This document shows positions 1 through 10,929 of a DNA stretch of 64,000 bases, one piece after another. Source of the stretch: Undaria pinnatifida (Eukaryota; Sar; Phaeophyceae; Laminariales; Alariaceae); the NCBI GenBank assembly GCA_012845835.1, contig JABAKD010000023.1, positions 14,620,202 through 14,684,201 of the forward strand, in the 5' to 3' direction. The translations under genes and the position numbers were made by a program. The notes beneath the pieces were generated by a model. The model searched no databases. It saw only the letters and a program-made list of their open reading frames with translations, and was not told the origin of the DNA. The number at the start of each line of letters is the position of its first letter. The first letter of the stretch is position 1.

Positions 1-544
1 CTGTTTCATCTCTGGGGGAGGGGGTCACCAGCGATATTGCCACCGTTGTCGACACAATTGTGGTCCCTTTTTGTTTAGTTTTCCCTTTCCCATGTTTTCC
101 TTTTTATCCATCCCTGGGGAGAGGGAAAGAAGAACGGGGGGGGGGGGGTTACATGATCCCTACTCGTAGCTATCCCCCACCCCCCTGATATTTCTCTTCC
201 TTCGCCTGTCATGATGGGGGTGCTGGATGTCGCCGGGCGGCAAGAACGATTCAGTGCCAAGACATACACCACACAAAAGTGTCTGCATTGGAAGAAAAAA
301 GAAAAATTCCAGAAGCATCGCCAGTCATTTGGTTGCACTAGAGTTACGTGGGTCCTGTTGTTTGTGGTGTTCGTGTCGTCTATTTTGGCGGAACCACCCG
401 CATCGCTTCCCAGTCGAATATTGTCACCGAAAGCCCTACTTCATCCATTCGATACACACCAATGAGTTTAGCGCACAAAGAAACGCATTGTATAGCAACG
501 ACAACATTTGTATCACAAACGCATGAAAAAAACATCGTGTTGCC

Positions 545-901
545 GCTGGTTGGTGATGCTTGCCGTTGTACATATTATGGGATACAGCACTACACTACTT
601 GTAGTAGTAGTAGCAGTAGTGCACAATAGTGCACGACATAAATGTAAAAAAAAAACAGGGGTATAAATAGGAATGCAAGGCTCATACTTGTACCTTACCA
701 GGAAAGGAAGATAATTATGAGGCGCTGGTTGGTGATGCTTGCCGTTGTACATATTATGGGATACAGCACTACACTACTTGTAGTAGTAGTGCACAATAGT
801 GCACGACATAAATGTAAAAAAACACCCAGGGATACAAATGGGAAAGCAAGGCTCATACTTGTACCTTACCAGGAAAGGAAGATAATTGAGAGGCGCTGTG
901 C
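545..901. repeat. Two-copy tandem duplication, ~179-bp unit
   Basis: The block beginning GCTGGTTGGTGATGCTTGCC at 545 recurs at 724, and both copies run through a GTGCACAATAGTGCAC palindrome to an AGGAAAGGAAGATAATT end. They differ by a few substitutions and by a shorter TAG-repeat tract in copy two. A few bases resembling the start of a third unit follow. No coding role is evident. Confidence 0.85.
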
Positions 902-1159
902 TGAAGATAGTGTGTAGAACTCACCCTGTCTCAAATAAGAAATTTAGCCTCGGCCAGAATTATTCCGGTTTCTTCTTTTTTTTCCTAGTAATACGGAGTA
1001 TTTAATTTCTGCTACTACTGCGGTATGAATAGCATTGTGCCTACGAAGAATAATCTATCTGCACTACACCTACTTGTACAAGTATCAGGTACTCGTTTGA
1101 TAGCGAGAAACAGGAATCCTGGCTGGGGCTGCGGGTTTCTTATTTGGGAGAGGGTGTCA

Positions 1160-1800
1160 TCTGCACTGCCTTGAGCTCCCGGATTTCTTTTCTTTCTAGA
1201 AGTATCAGCTTGCCATTTTTACGTCGTACTACTTTAAAGCATGGATGTACATAACTTCAGATTGAACACATTACGCACCCGTAATTACGGCAAATCGGGG
1301 ATTGACATTACGCACGCGTAGTTACGGCTACCGTGCGGGGACAAAAGCCCCCCATCCCCGGGGGTTCCGTGTATAGCTGTGTTACCCTGTACCCAGGGGT
1401 TCCGTACGTAGCATTTGCTCTCTTGCTTCGCGTTCTCGCCGAGATGTGGTGTCTGGTAGTATGTTTGTGTGTTTGATGTATGATACCCTACCGCCACAGC
1501 TGCAGCCCTGCAGCAACCGTTGGAGAGCACGTTGTATGTTGTACAAGGGCTTCACTCGCGGGCGGATGGACGCCGCCCGCTACGCTCGCGGAAGGAGGAA
1601 TGGACATTCAGTAGAAGGGCGGAAAAGAAGCACAAATGGCGCAACTGGCGACTTGAAAATGCCAAGAGTTCATATACAGTGCAATGGTTAACGATGGAGA
1701 CGATTATGATTATGAGTTTGTTATTATCATTCATTCGCCCAGTCCATGATGGGCACGTCGGAGGACTTGCTTGGCATACCCTTCCACCTCTCAGGTAGCA
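1160..1800. repeat. Dispersed repeat, inverted partner of 10,930-12,058
   Basis: At least three segments here match, in reverse complement, segments between 10,930 and 12,058. They are a CGGAGGACTTGCTTGGCATA-like stretch near 1,757, the stretch with TTTAAAGCATGGATGTACAT and CCGTAATTACGG near 1,232-1,290, and the AAATCC/TCTAGAAGTATCAGC stretch near 1,175-1,215. The far copy is interrupted by a TIR element. The family is not recognised. The exact ends were judged by eye. Confidence 0.55.
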
Positions 1801-2095
1801 CCTGTACACTTATTAGTAGCTCTCTCTAAGTCGATCATCAATAATAAATTATCCCAGTGCATAAACACCAGGCACGCGCTTGTCAAGGATAGAGACACAG
1901 GAAAACTACAACTTGAGATGTAAAGGAGCGCAGTGCCAAAAAAAACATGCTGGAAGCAGGAACTTGAACGCACACACCGCAAACATGTGAAGTACATTTG
2001 TATTCCGAAGGACGAAGAGCATGCATTTAGGCATAGTGCTCAAAAAACGATGCTGGTATATAGAAACCACAACTTAACGTTCTATAAAGAATGTG

Positions 2096-2100
2096 CTGTC
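2096..2100. repeat. Target site duplication of the Copia element (left)
   Basis: CTGTC immediately precedes the TG of the left LTR and recurs directly after the CA of the right LTR at 8,298-8,302. Confidence 0.9.
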
Positions 2101-2506
2101 TGCTGGTAAACTCGTGGCTTCTGGGGAAAAGATGTTGTATTATTGAGCAATTGCCCTTCTGAGACAGGTAGGCAAGGTGGAGTGAACAGGGTGGGGGCGC
2201 TCGTGGGCGCGCACAACCTCACCCTCAGGATCACGCTATGCAACTACCCGATAGTCCGACCTACAGCAACAATGCCTGAACCTTCCTACTGGATAAGTGT
2301 CCAATGTACCACATACCAATGTACCGACACACACACCTACGGTCCATTGTATAGCTCGTACTTGTGTACAACCTACCGAAGTACCACAAAGAGTATTCCC
2401 AGAATATCCAGCATCAACTTACTACAATTGACAATTCAATATTCAAACTATCCAATCAGATGATCTACAGCAGGTCGGCCGATACACACTGCCGCTATCA
2501 CCAACA
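2101..2506 (-). repeat. Copia 3' LTR
   Basis: 406 bp, plus-strand ends TGCTGGTAAACTCG...ATCACCAACA. For the minus-strand element this is the 3' LTR. It differs from the 7,892-8,297 LTR at about six positions. Confidence 0.93.
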
Positions 2507-2520
2507 CCCTCCCTAGGGGC
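2507..2520 (-). promoter_or_regulatory. Copia polypurine tract
   Basis: On the minus strand GCCCCTAGGGAGGG lies directly against the 3' LTR, the position of the plus-strand primer for reverse transcription. It is assigned by position and purine content only. Confidence 0.6.
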
Positions 2521-2577
2521 TGTTGTATCTACCAGACCCACAACATGCAGTATGACAAACAAAAATAATTCAGACTC

Positions 2578-3023
2578 CTACTTCCTAGAGCCCAATGCAA
2601 AGTCACGGTGAACTTCAAAAATACTTCTCGGCAGAGCCTTCGTGAGAATGTCCGCATGTTGTTTTTCGCTGGGAACATGCGCGATCTCGATCACACCCTC
2701 CTCGGTCAGATTTCTAAGAAAGTGGTGCCTCACGTCGATGTGCTTACTCCTGCTCGAGCTAAGCGGATTCTCTGCAAGCGCAATCGCTCCCTCGTTGTCC
2801 TCAAGGACGTCAATTTTACGAGGCTCTATACTAGGCCTCAAGAACTGAAGCATTCCGTTCACAAACAGAGACTCCTTCACACCATCGCCCATCGCAAGAT
2901 ACTCTGCCTCAGAAGTCGACTGCGAAACGCATTTCTGCGTCCAAGAAAGCCAAGCTACAAGACAGGCAGCCACAATAACTAGTGCTCCCGAAACTGATCT
3001 ACGGTCAGTGGCCTTGCTGGCAA
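2578..3023 (-). pseudogene. Copia RNase H domain, C-terminal part of Pol
   Basis: This is the RNase H that removes RNA from the RNA:DNA hybrid during reverse transcription. The acidic residues of the family are visible: YVDAD just upstream in another frame, SEAEY near residue 22 of the open stretch from 2,973, and EDNEGA near residue 60. The typical KHIDVRHHF and ADILTKALP motifs follow, as in Copia C-termini. A one-base loss near 3,023, in what should be a TTT codon after YVDAD, separates it from the upstream reverse transcriptase frame. The stop at 2,578 lies 70 bp before the polypurine tract. Confidence 0.9.
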
Positions 3024-4690
3024 GTCTGCATCTACGTACACCAACGTGCCTACGTCATCGACCGTACTGTCTCTCTTGTACTTCAGAGTTAAATGTGCCG
3101 TTTCCAGAAGATAGTTCAGAATCTTCTGAGCTGCCTTCCAATATCTCTTCTTTGGCTCATGAGAGTGCCTCGCCACCGCCCGCACAGCATTCGAGATGTC
3201 GGGCCTCGTCCCATTGGCGACCCACATCAGGCACCCCACCACCTCTCGGAACGGCACATCTCCTGCCTCCTCATCCTCCATCACGGACCTGTTATCGTTA
3301 GCAGGGGAAGCAGGGGTTGGGCTGGTGCGACAAATTTTGAATCTCTCAAGCACACTCCTGATGTAACTCTCTTGAGAAATCTCAATCGTGCCAGCCTCGC
3401 GGTCGCGAATAAATGCGCAACCAAGAAAGAACTTGACCTCACCCAATTCTTCGTAGGAAGAGAATTGCCTAGAGCTTCTACAACCACCTTGGCAAGACTC
3501 TTAGTTCCTGCATACAGAATGTCATCCACGTGAATCGCGACCATCTCTATCACCTCGTCTCCCATCATGAAACGCAGCACACAGGGGTCACACAGAGACT
3601 GCTCGAAACCAATCCTCTTTAGATCCGATACTAGCCTCTTGTAAAATGTTCTAGATGCCTGCTTCAATCCGTACAAACTCTTGTTCAGACGGACAACCTT
3701 TCCTGACATCGAACCACAGCCAGGAGGCAACTTCATGAACACCTCGTGATCCAACTTTGACTGAACAAACGCCTGCTCAATGTCCCAGTGGAGTAATTCC
3801 AAATCATACTTGCACGCCAATGCTACCAACAGTCGAATTGATGCAGGATTTGCAGTAGGCGAGAAAGTTTCAAGATAGTCTACACCATTCTTCTGCCTGA
3901 AGCCCTTCGCGACAAGCCTACCCTTGGCCTTCACTATCTTTCCTGTTTCGTCTGCTTTCCATTTGAAAACCCATCTAGCATCTATCACGTTACAGCCTAT
4001 TGGAATCTTTACCGCTAACGTGAACGTTCCTGCCCTTATCAAGCCTGCAACTTCTGCAGACATAGCTCCATCCCAAATCGTGGCGTACTTCGATTGCCGG
4101 ACTTCTTGATAGCTATCAGGCTCAGACTCTACGTCCTGCACTAGTTATTTCGGCAATCCCACTGCGTCACCTGCTCTCTGCTCCGCCAACAGCGCATATA
4201 TTATCTCTGTTGCGCAGACGGGCCCTAGAGTGGCCACAAGGCCAGATACATTCTGCTGGTTAACTGCACGGGTTTGCGCGCGAGTTCTACCTTCTCTTAC
4301 TTCATCATTCTCACGCGCAGGGTTGTTGAAATCAGCTAGCTCAGCTACATGCCGCGGACGACGAGCAGCTGGAGGAGATGCCTCTGCCTCTGCCTCCTGC
4401 CCTCCCGGCCCTACATACTCTGCATCCTGCTCTTCAGGACCCACCGACTCTAGTTCCCCCACATCTTGCCCTCCCTGCCCCTCACCATCGGTGAACTCAG
4501 GTGCTGGAGACGACACAGAGGGAACGGGCCAAGATGGCACAGAGGGGGCAAACGGCGATCGACCTACACTCTCTGCGTCAACACTTTCAACCACATCGAC
4601 TGCTTCACCAGGGGGGACCACTACCTCGTTCACCAGAGGGGACCACTGCCGCGTTATTTCGCAACAGTGTGTGGGCAACTCCCCTCCCTA
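3023..4690 (-). pseudogene. Copia linker and reverse transcriptase
   Basis: Reading from 4,690, a low-complexity acidic Pro/Glu/Ser-rich linker (4,150-4,678) is followed by the reverse transcriptase. Familiar blocks appear in order: NVIDARWVFKWK, KGRLVAKGF, the first catalytic Asp in LHWDIEQAF (residue ~120 counted from 4,141), KSLYGLKQA, and the active-site box HVDDIL with VDD at 3,521-3,529. A TAA stop at 4,145-4,147 lies in frame just before the RT block. A one-base frameshift near 3,450 splits RT from the connection domain, and another near 4,690 separates the linker from integrase. The catalytic residues themselves are intact. Confidence 0.93.
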
Positions 4691-5276
4691 CAAACGGCCA
4701 TACCTCGGCTTCTACATCGTTGTCACTTTGCTCCCCTCCCTCCTCCGCGATCTCTATCGGCAACGGAGGTTGCGGTGGAGGGAGTTGTGACGGCAACGCC
4801 TCCCACGCTACATCCCTCGTTTCCTGAATAGTCCCAACCCTCGTAAGTACTCTATGGCAATCACGCTGGTGGCCTCTCGAAGGACCGACATAAAAGCAAC
4901 TCTCACTCTTCGGAAACAGCTTCGACGGTCGCTGCCACTTGCAGTACGCCGGTTTCAAAAATTGATAAGGTTTAGCAGGACGAGCTTCCCCATACCACAT
5001 TTCATACGGCGACTTGGAATCGGGGTTAGCAGAACAAGTTGTGTGATTAAGTGCCTCGCAAGCCCAGTGCATTGCCTCAGTCCAGAGTCTGTCAGTCTTA
5101 GGTAACTGTACATGCCCAAAAAGAACTTTCGCCTGAACACGAGCCGCCATTGCGGCCTCCTCTATCAATCCCAAGCCACGCTCTGCAACACCGTTGTATT
5201 GAGGACTGTAAGATGGGGTGATGTCTTGCTTAATCAAGAGCTCATTGCACACAGATGCAAATTCTCCACCGAAAAA
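4605..5276 (-). pseudogene. Copia integrase, C-terminal half
   Basis: This continues the integrase after a one-base deletion in the A-run at 5,272-5,276 (plus strand). It contains the third catalytic residue, Glu of YNGVAERGLG, followed by the conserved SPYEMWYG region and the Copia C-terminal CFYVG block typical of polyproteins in this order. The frame runs out at 4,605 because of a further one-base shift near 4,690, after which the linker continues in another frame. It would catalyse strand transfer of the cDNA in the nucleus. Confidence 0.9.
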
Positions 5277-7110
5277 CTCACCTCATTGTCAGATCTAACA
5301 ATCTCAACCAATGATGGGATTCCATCAGCACGCACACTAGCAAGAAAACTCCGGAAAGCACTCGCAGCGTCTGATTTACTTCTCAGGAAATAGATCCATG
5401 CACGCCTTGTGAAATCATCCTTCACAATCATGGGGTAACACTTTCCCCCTATGGACACAACGGCCTTCTTCCCTCCCAGGTCAACATAAACTCTCCCTAA
5501 CTTTTTATCTAATCTACATCTAGTTTCACGAGCAATCCCTTTTCTAATTGCCTTCGACATCGAACATCCCGCACAAGCATCTAGGCTACCAGTCAACTTG
5601 ATACCCAATCGCTTTGCAGTAGTACGAAGCAACCCTTCATGTGAGTGAGCATAAATGTTATGAAAGTCATTCACATCCATACTCGTTTCGTGCTTGGGGT
5701 TTGAAGGAGTGAGGGCAGCCGACACGGGTCCAATAGAGTCATCACCCACACGATACGAAGTCGCAACAAGCATGCCATCGAAATTCTCAAAAGTCACATG
5801 TCCGTGGAAAGCAGTCATCACACCACGAGGACCACCAAGACCATTCCATGACTCGCCATCAAATTCTGCGCTGGGGGAAAAAAGGTTGTACCCCAATTTG
5901 GGACAGTACAGCACATTCTTCAACTCTACCAAAAACTCGTTGTCAGCAGACACGAACACCAATTCCAGAATTCCTGAAAGAGCTACCTCACAAGTCACGC
6001 CACCAATTCCCTTTACATTCTTGTGGCAAGGCTTCACATCTTTCATACACGAGAGAGAATCTGTCATGTGAAAAGCGGTACCTGTGTCTGCATACCAATC
6101 TTCGAAACACCTCTTCTTGGTGAGAGTGGCATATTCACGAATAGAATCACGAATAACACGATCACTACCGACATAGTTCCTTATCCTGTCCGCCACTTCA
6201 CTATACAGCGTTGGAATATCAGCACCATAAGAATTCACCCAATTCACCAGTACAGAGTCATACCACGATGCAAGATACGTGTCATCACTCCAATCGTTTG
6301 AGATATTTTGGGACAGAAACACCATGGTATCATTCCAGGTATCCCTCAGGTCCGAGTCAGTTTGGGACAGAAGCACTAACAACTCAGGTATCTCACCGTT
6401 TTCATCCTTGGCGTCCTTGGATGATCCGGTCTGGGAGGGATGAGCGATCACACGAGCCAGGCAATCCTTCTTCACGTTACCGACCTCCCCACACTTGAAA
6501 CACTTCCCTTGAAACGCCGTTTTCTTAGATGAATCAGACTCGGAGTTAGACCTTGACTTGTAGTTCTTCTTCTTCGCACTCTTCTTCTCAGGCCTAGACG
6601 TCAGAGCAACACTGTGTTTCTTCGGACCACCTTGAGTCTGCAAGTCGAGGTACCGTTCACGCACTTTAGTCTCTATGAACGACGGGTCATTCGGGCAGAA
6701 CACCACCAGAGTTTCACGCAGAGTCTTATATTCATGCGACAGCCCCTCGAGCATCAGGTTGCACACCTCTTTGTCATCTTTCTTGACTTCCAGCATTTGA
6801 AGCACACCAAGCGTCTCTCTCACAGATGCAAAGAAGATCGAGGGATTCTCATTCGAACGCATGCGCAGTGATTTGAGTTTCTCCTCCTGCACACGAATCT
6901 GACTCTGGCTCAACGGCAGAAAATGATCTTTCAGCACTCGAAAACCCTTGCTGGAAGAACCAGCGTGGCGAACCATAGTTTTCAGACTATCCTTCTTCAA
7001 GCAGTCAAACAGAAACCGCCATGCCATCTCAGCCTGACGCAGCACACCTACACTGAATCCTTTCTCTACCCAGGGGGTCAAGTCGAAACCAATGTCAGCA
7101 ATCGGAATCT
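5272..7110 (-). pseudogene. Copia Gag C-terminus, protease and integrase N-terminus
   Basis: The largest open stretch (5,234-7,081, residues counted from 7,081) carries the UBN2-like Gag core. A basic segment near 165-180 and a zinc knuckle at 194-207 follow. Protease has DTG at 332-334. The GAG-pre-integrase H..H..C..C motif includes H474 and C503/C506. The first two integrase aspartates are at 534 (VYVDLGG) and 598 (VRSDNE). The zinc knuckle reads C-x2-C-x4-N-x4-C: the expected His is Asn (AAC at 6,476-6,478). A one-base loss near 7,110 separates it from the Gag N-terminus, and the A-run deletion at 5,272-5,276 ends the frame. Confidence 0.93.
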
Positions 7111-7734
7111 CAGCTCGGAAACAAACGCCTCATACAGATTGTTGTGCCGGGCATTTAGCAGAAAATTCTGCGACCATGAGGTGTAAGACACGTCTGTCCC
7201 ATCGAAAACAGGAGCCTTGGGAACTTTGAAAGGACCCCCACCCAACTTCTCTCCTGTATCAGTAATGCCGGCCCCAGGAATCAGATTGTTTCCACTGGCG
7301 ACACTTTCCCACCACCTGCTCGACGGAGTAGGTTCGGGAGGAACAGAGGACTGGCTTCCGAGAGCCCTACCTACAGTCCCGGGAACGAAAGACTGGCTAC
7401 CTACAGCCCCACTTCCAATCCCAATCGAACCAGCGCTTGCAGCACCAGCAGAGGAACGATTAACAGCGAATACATTAGGGTTCAAGCCTGAGTCAGCAAG
7501 GCTACTACTCCCAACCCCCATGCTGGACACGCCAAGGCCTTGGGCATCGCCGCCCGTACCTCCCGCGGTCCTGCCAGTAGCATCATCGGTAGAATGCGTA
7601 CCACCAGCATACTCTGTTCCGCCGCCTCCCGGCGCGACAGCAGACACAGAGGACTCCACTTGCTCCTTCTGTTGATCAACAAGCGACGTGACTAGAGTCG
7701 TAAGTTGGGACAACTGCGTCTCTAGGGAAACCAT
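7078..7734 (-). pseudogene. Copia Gag N-terminal region
   Basis: An ATG at 7,732-7,734 opens a short Leu-heptad, coiled-coil-like start (ETQLSQLTTLVTSLVDQQ). A long Gly/Ser/Ala-rich stretch and then a VFDGTDVSYTSW segment follow; the latter is typical of the start of the Copia Gag core. Near 7,110 the frame slips, and the natural continuation (ADIGFDLTPWVEK) lies in the frame of the next piece. Gag forms the virus-like particle in the cytoplasm. The start is chosen as the first ATG downstream of the 5' LTR that leads into this frame. Confidence 0.85.
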
Positions 7735-7891
7735 CCTCTCACCAACATCCTGTGGATTACTCTGAACTCGGCCACCCGCAGGTGTCCCCGGTTCAGCAAT
7801 GATGAGACAGGTTGATCAGGCCTCTCTCGTACAGCAGTCTAGTGTAGTCCAAGGGGACGACGGAGCAGTAGACACCTTTGACGCTATAGCG

Positions 7892-8297
7892 TGCCAGTAA
7901 ACTCGTGGCTTCTGGGGAAAAGATGTTGTGTTATTGAGCAATTGCCCTTCTGAGACAGGTAGGCAAGGTGGAGTGAACAGGGTGGGGGCGCTCGTGGGCG
8001 CGCACAACCTCACCCTCAGGATCACGCTATGCAACTACCCGATAGTCCGACCTACAGCAACAATGCCTGAACCTTCCTACTGGATAAGTGTCCAATGTAC
8101 CACATACCAATGTACCGACACACACACCTACGGTCCATTGTATAGCTCGTACTTGTGTACAACCTACCGAAGTACCACAAAGAGTATTCCCAGAATATCC
8201 AGCATCAACTTACTACAATTGACAATTCAATATTAGAACTATCCAATCAGATGATCTACAGCAGCTCGGCCGATACACACTGCCGCTATCACCAACA
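7892..8297 (-). repeat. Copia 5' LTR
   Basis: 406 bp, plus-strand ends TGCCAGTAAACTCG...ATCACCAACA. As the 5' LTR of the minus-strand element it should carry the element promoter. The sequence just inside it (CGCTATAGCG) is palindromic. I cannot assign a tRNA primer site with confidence. Confidence 0.93.
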
Positions 8298-8302
8298 CTG
8301 TC
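8298..8302. repeat. Target site duplication of the Copia element (right)
   Basis: CTGTC is identical to 2,096-2,100. It overlaps the stop codon (8,301-8,303) of the minus-strand gene described next. Confidence 0.9.
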
Positions 8303-8847
8303 AACATTGCTTCCGAAGGAGCATGCAGGCTTGCTTGGACTCTTCCTCAGCGGAGGTACCCAGCACCTTGCACTCTTGTTTTTTGTCGATGATCTTGTGA
8401 ATCTGTCCACAAACGTTGAAGCACAGCGGGAGGGCGTCGATAAGTAGGTGTAAAAAAGTATTCGTACTTCTCTCCAGCAGACATCGTAACCATTCAAACT
8501 ATTGGAGCTCCTTCTTTCGTTGTTAGTAATTGTTGTGGTCTTGTTGTACTTGCTCTTGGTACTTGGAAGAAGAGCCGCACTTCATAGACTATATCCGCAC
8601 GCTATCCCCTAGTCTTGAGCAAGAGACATGGATGTCTCGACTCGTGACACACAGAACGCAAGATAAGAGAAGAACGTACCTCGATGTCGAACGCCCTCTT
8701 GGCACCGTGGGAATGGAATGCGGGATGTATATCAAGCACGTGGTAGTCTGCCTTCTTCAGGAGGTCACCGACCTTGATGTCGCCGGTGCACTTCGTGTTT
8801 ATGTCCTCGCCGACTTGGCGGCCCTCGGCGACTGCTTCGCAGGGCTT
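8301..8847 (-). CDS. Last two exons of an unrecognised spliced gene
   Basis: The exon at 8,680-8,847 is preceded on the minus strand by a TTGCAG acceptor after a pyrimidine-rich tract. It ends at a GTACGT donor after exactly 56 codons (KPCEAVAEGRQVGED...GAKRAFDIE). A ~208-bp intron leads to an exon at 8,301-8,471 (57 codons including TGA), which begins after GGAG and keeps phase 0. It ends ...EEESKQACMLLRKQC. Mixed charged and hydrophobic composition and clean splice phases support a real gene. Upstream exons are not resolved; an open stretch at 8,884-9,066 is a candidate. I recognise no family. An alternative acceptor two bases downstream would give a different, shorter tail. The TGA overlaps the Copia target site. 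Confidence 0.5.
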
Positions 8848-9299
8848 CTGCAAACGACAACAACGGATGCGAATACCTAGCGTTCAGTGAATGTTCAAAA
8901 TAGTAAGGCCACGTAGCTGTCGTCGGTTTCCAAAGTTTAAAAGGAAGTCGTACAATTTAACACTGTTGTAATAAAAGCGGTCGTTTATGGGCAAAGCCCT
9001 GCCTGGTACCACAACGTTGCTAACACCTATGAAACCACCACTGGGACAGGTACGAACGGGATTCACAGTCGCAACTGGTAAGCGTAAGCCCCGGTATACT
9101 GCTATATAAAGCCTACCGGCGGAATACCGACAACGAAGGGTAAGAGTCAGTACCTGCTGTATATATTGTTCCGTACTACTCTATTACTGCTGCTATCAAT
9201 ACTATCACGACCGACGTGTATTGCGATTCCTGAAGAGGTTGCGCACCCTACTTGTACTCGTTAATACAAAGAGTTTATGTGGTTGTATGAAAAATGAGT

Positions 9300-9870
9300 A
9301 ACAGTAGTAGTACACCGCGTCACTACATGAACAACTCGCTAACCCCAATCACGGGACTGCTCTCCAGCACCACCCAGGTTAACTTCAGCTTCTGTTTACT
9401 GCTATATATCAACCTCCAGTGTGTACTGCGACTGGTGCTGATGGTATCATGCTGCTGTGTTATTTATCACTGCATGGACCATTTTTACAACCCTGGCTGA
9501 CCCCCGTGATGGGACTTGCCCGTTTTCATTGCGTCTTACATGTATAGATACCACGTAGTCGTAGTCGTACATCCAAAAAGTGTGTTTATATCACAGCACA
9601 AAGCGTCACTGCATGGACCACTTGTTCAACCCCTGCTTACCCCGATGACGGGACTGCCCTGTACTCGTAGTCGTACATACATGAAATGTGTTTGGTTGTA
9701 CGTTGTACAACCCCCGCTTACACCCCGATGACGGGACTGCCCCGTACACGTACTCGTACATACAAAAAGTGTGTTAGGTTGTACGCATGAAAAAGAAATC
9801 ACAGCACGCAGCGTCACTGCGTAGACAACTAGTACAACATGCTTACCCCGACGACGGGACTGCCCTCCGT
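9300..9870. repeat. Degenerate tandem repeats with a CCCCGATGACGGGACTGCC core
   Basis: The core recurs in variant form near 9,345, 9,501, 9,640, 9,723 and 9,846, each time with CACTGCATGGACCA-like and GTACATACA-like sequence nearby. Spacing is irregular (83-157 bp). It probably lies within introns or the flank of the minus-strand genes. No gene is seen in 9,070-10,278. Confidence 0.7.
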
Positions 9871-10278
9871 GACCACCAAGGCGAACTTGAGTTTGTTCAG
9901 GCTACGCGTCCCCAAGCACAGCTTCCACACCGTGCAGTAGTTCGACCACGCTGGTGTAGCATACACATGCTACAGCAAACGTTGCAGACAGGCACACAAG
10001 GTCAAACAATGTAAATTTCAATGTGCATCATTATTGGAAACAGGATTCGCTAGAGTTCACCAACACCCAAAACTACATAGTCTATTGCGCACAACTTGCA
10101 GCACACTCAGCCAACACTCAACGCAGCACTACCGAAAATACAGGGTGTTGACATCTAGTGTCTTACCTATGTCGCACGGCGCTGAACACACTGACAACGG
10201 GAACAAACTCTCAGCATCAGTAGTATAGTAGCTGACAGCAAACATCACATTCCAACAACACGAAGAAAGGAAACTCAC

Positions 10279-10738
10279 GTTTCGTCAAGCTCTCAGCTCC
10301 TTCGTTAGGGACGCCGATCGAAGGTGAATCACAGGTGCCCGCGTCACACCAGTCACATACACGAGGGTTGTCGCTGCTTCCCCAGTGCTTCTTGTTAAGG
10401 TTATGAAAAGCTTGGCACGTGGAAGGGTCGTCACTCCTGCCGGTGTCGCAGACAGCGTACTGGGAACCCCTGTTTTTTCTATTTCGTGCGATGAGGAAGC
10501 CGTCACAACCCTTGCTAGGGCACGGCCAATCAGGATTGCCAGAAGAAGCTGAGTCCCGTTCTTGCCCGACCAGCGTCCACACGCCTGATCCTGAACCTCC
10601 ACCACCCCCACTGTTGGCGGAGCCTCCTCCCGTACTAGCCTTGGTCCGCTTCGCCAATTTCAACTTCAAATTGTTATTGCCGATCCGGCAAATTTCAAAT
10701 TCAATTTGTTTGCAGCCGTCAACGGCAATTCCCTCTCA
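10279..10738 (-). CDS. Cysteine-rich exon of an unrecognised gene
   Basis: An open stretch on the minus strand runs from just after an in-frame TGA near 10,740 to a GTGAGT donor at 10,278. It encodes a Lys-rich start, a Gly/Ser linker, and then a region with paired cysteines (PCPSKGC, AVC, STC, RVCDWC, GTC) and the string GFLIARNRKN. The spacing recalls small zinc-binding folds of the topoisomerase-type C4 or GRF kind, but I cannot assign one. There is no ATG, so an upstream exon is expected. Its phase at the donor does not fit the exon at 8,680-8,847 directly, so the two may belong to different genes or need an exon between them. Confidence 0.4.
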
Positions 10739-10929
10739 ACAGCCAGCAATTGGGCAACTTCAAATGTAAAAAGTACAAAAAAGAATTTGCTGAAAAAGCA
10801 AAATAAAAATATCAGAGAGCAAGCAGTAAAAATGTCAGAGAATGAGAGCTAAGAATTAGACTATAGGGAAAGCAAGGAAGGCAAGGAACTTCGGGACGGT
10901 TCTTTTCCCCAGCAACTAATTTTCTTTTC

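Larger units (their letters stand above)
1..2095. other. Noncoding leader region without a supported gene
   Basis: No open frame here has recognisable protein character. The stretch holds a G-run near 139-150, short TAG/GTA microsatellite tracts near 601-625, the tandem duplication at 545-901 and the dispersed repeat at 1,160-1,800. It ends at the target duplication of the Copia element. Confidence 0.6.
2101..8297 (-). mobile_element. Ty1/Copia LTR retrotransposon, full length, coding-decayed
   Basis: A 6.2-kb element is bounded by 406-bp direct LTRs (TG...CA ends) and 5-bp target duplications. On the minus strand it runs Gag, zinc knuckle, protease, integrase, reverse transcriptase, RNase H. 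Integrase before reverse transcriptase is the order diagnostic of Copia. About six differences separate the LTRs by eye (~98.5% identity), so insertion looks recent. Yet the polyprotein carries about five single-base frameshifts and one nonsense codon. The element sits against the 3' end of a minus-strand gene. A solo LTR of the same family lies at 40,320-40,724. Confidence 0.95.

Noticed and set aside
8362-8469. Alternative acceptor giving a KYEYFFTPTYRR... tail for the spliced gene
   Set aside because: It is in phase but stops after about 40 codons and looks less protein-like. The acceptor at 8,472 gives a longer frame that ends at the TGA by the target site.
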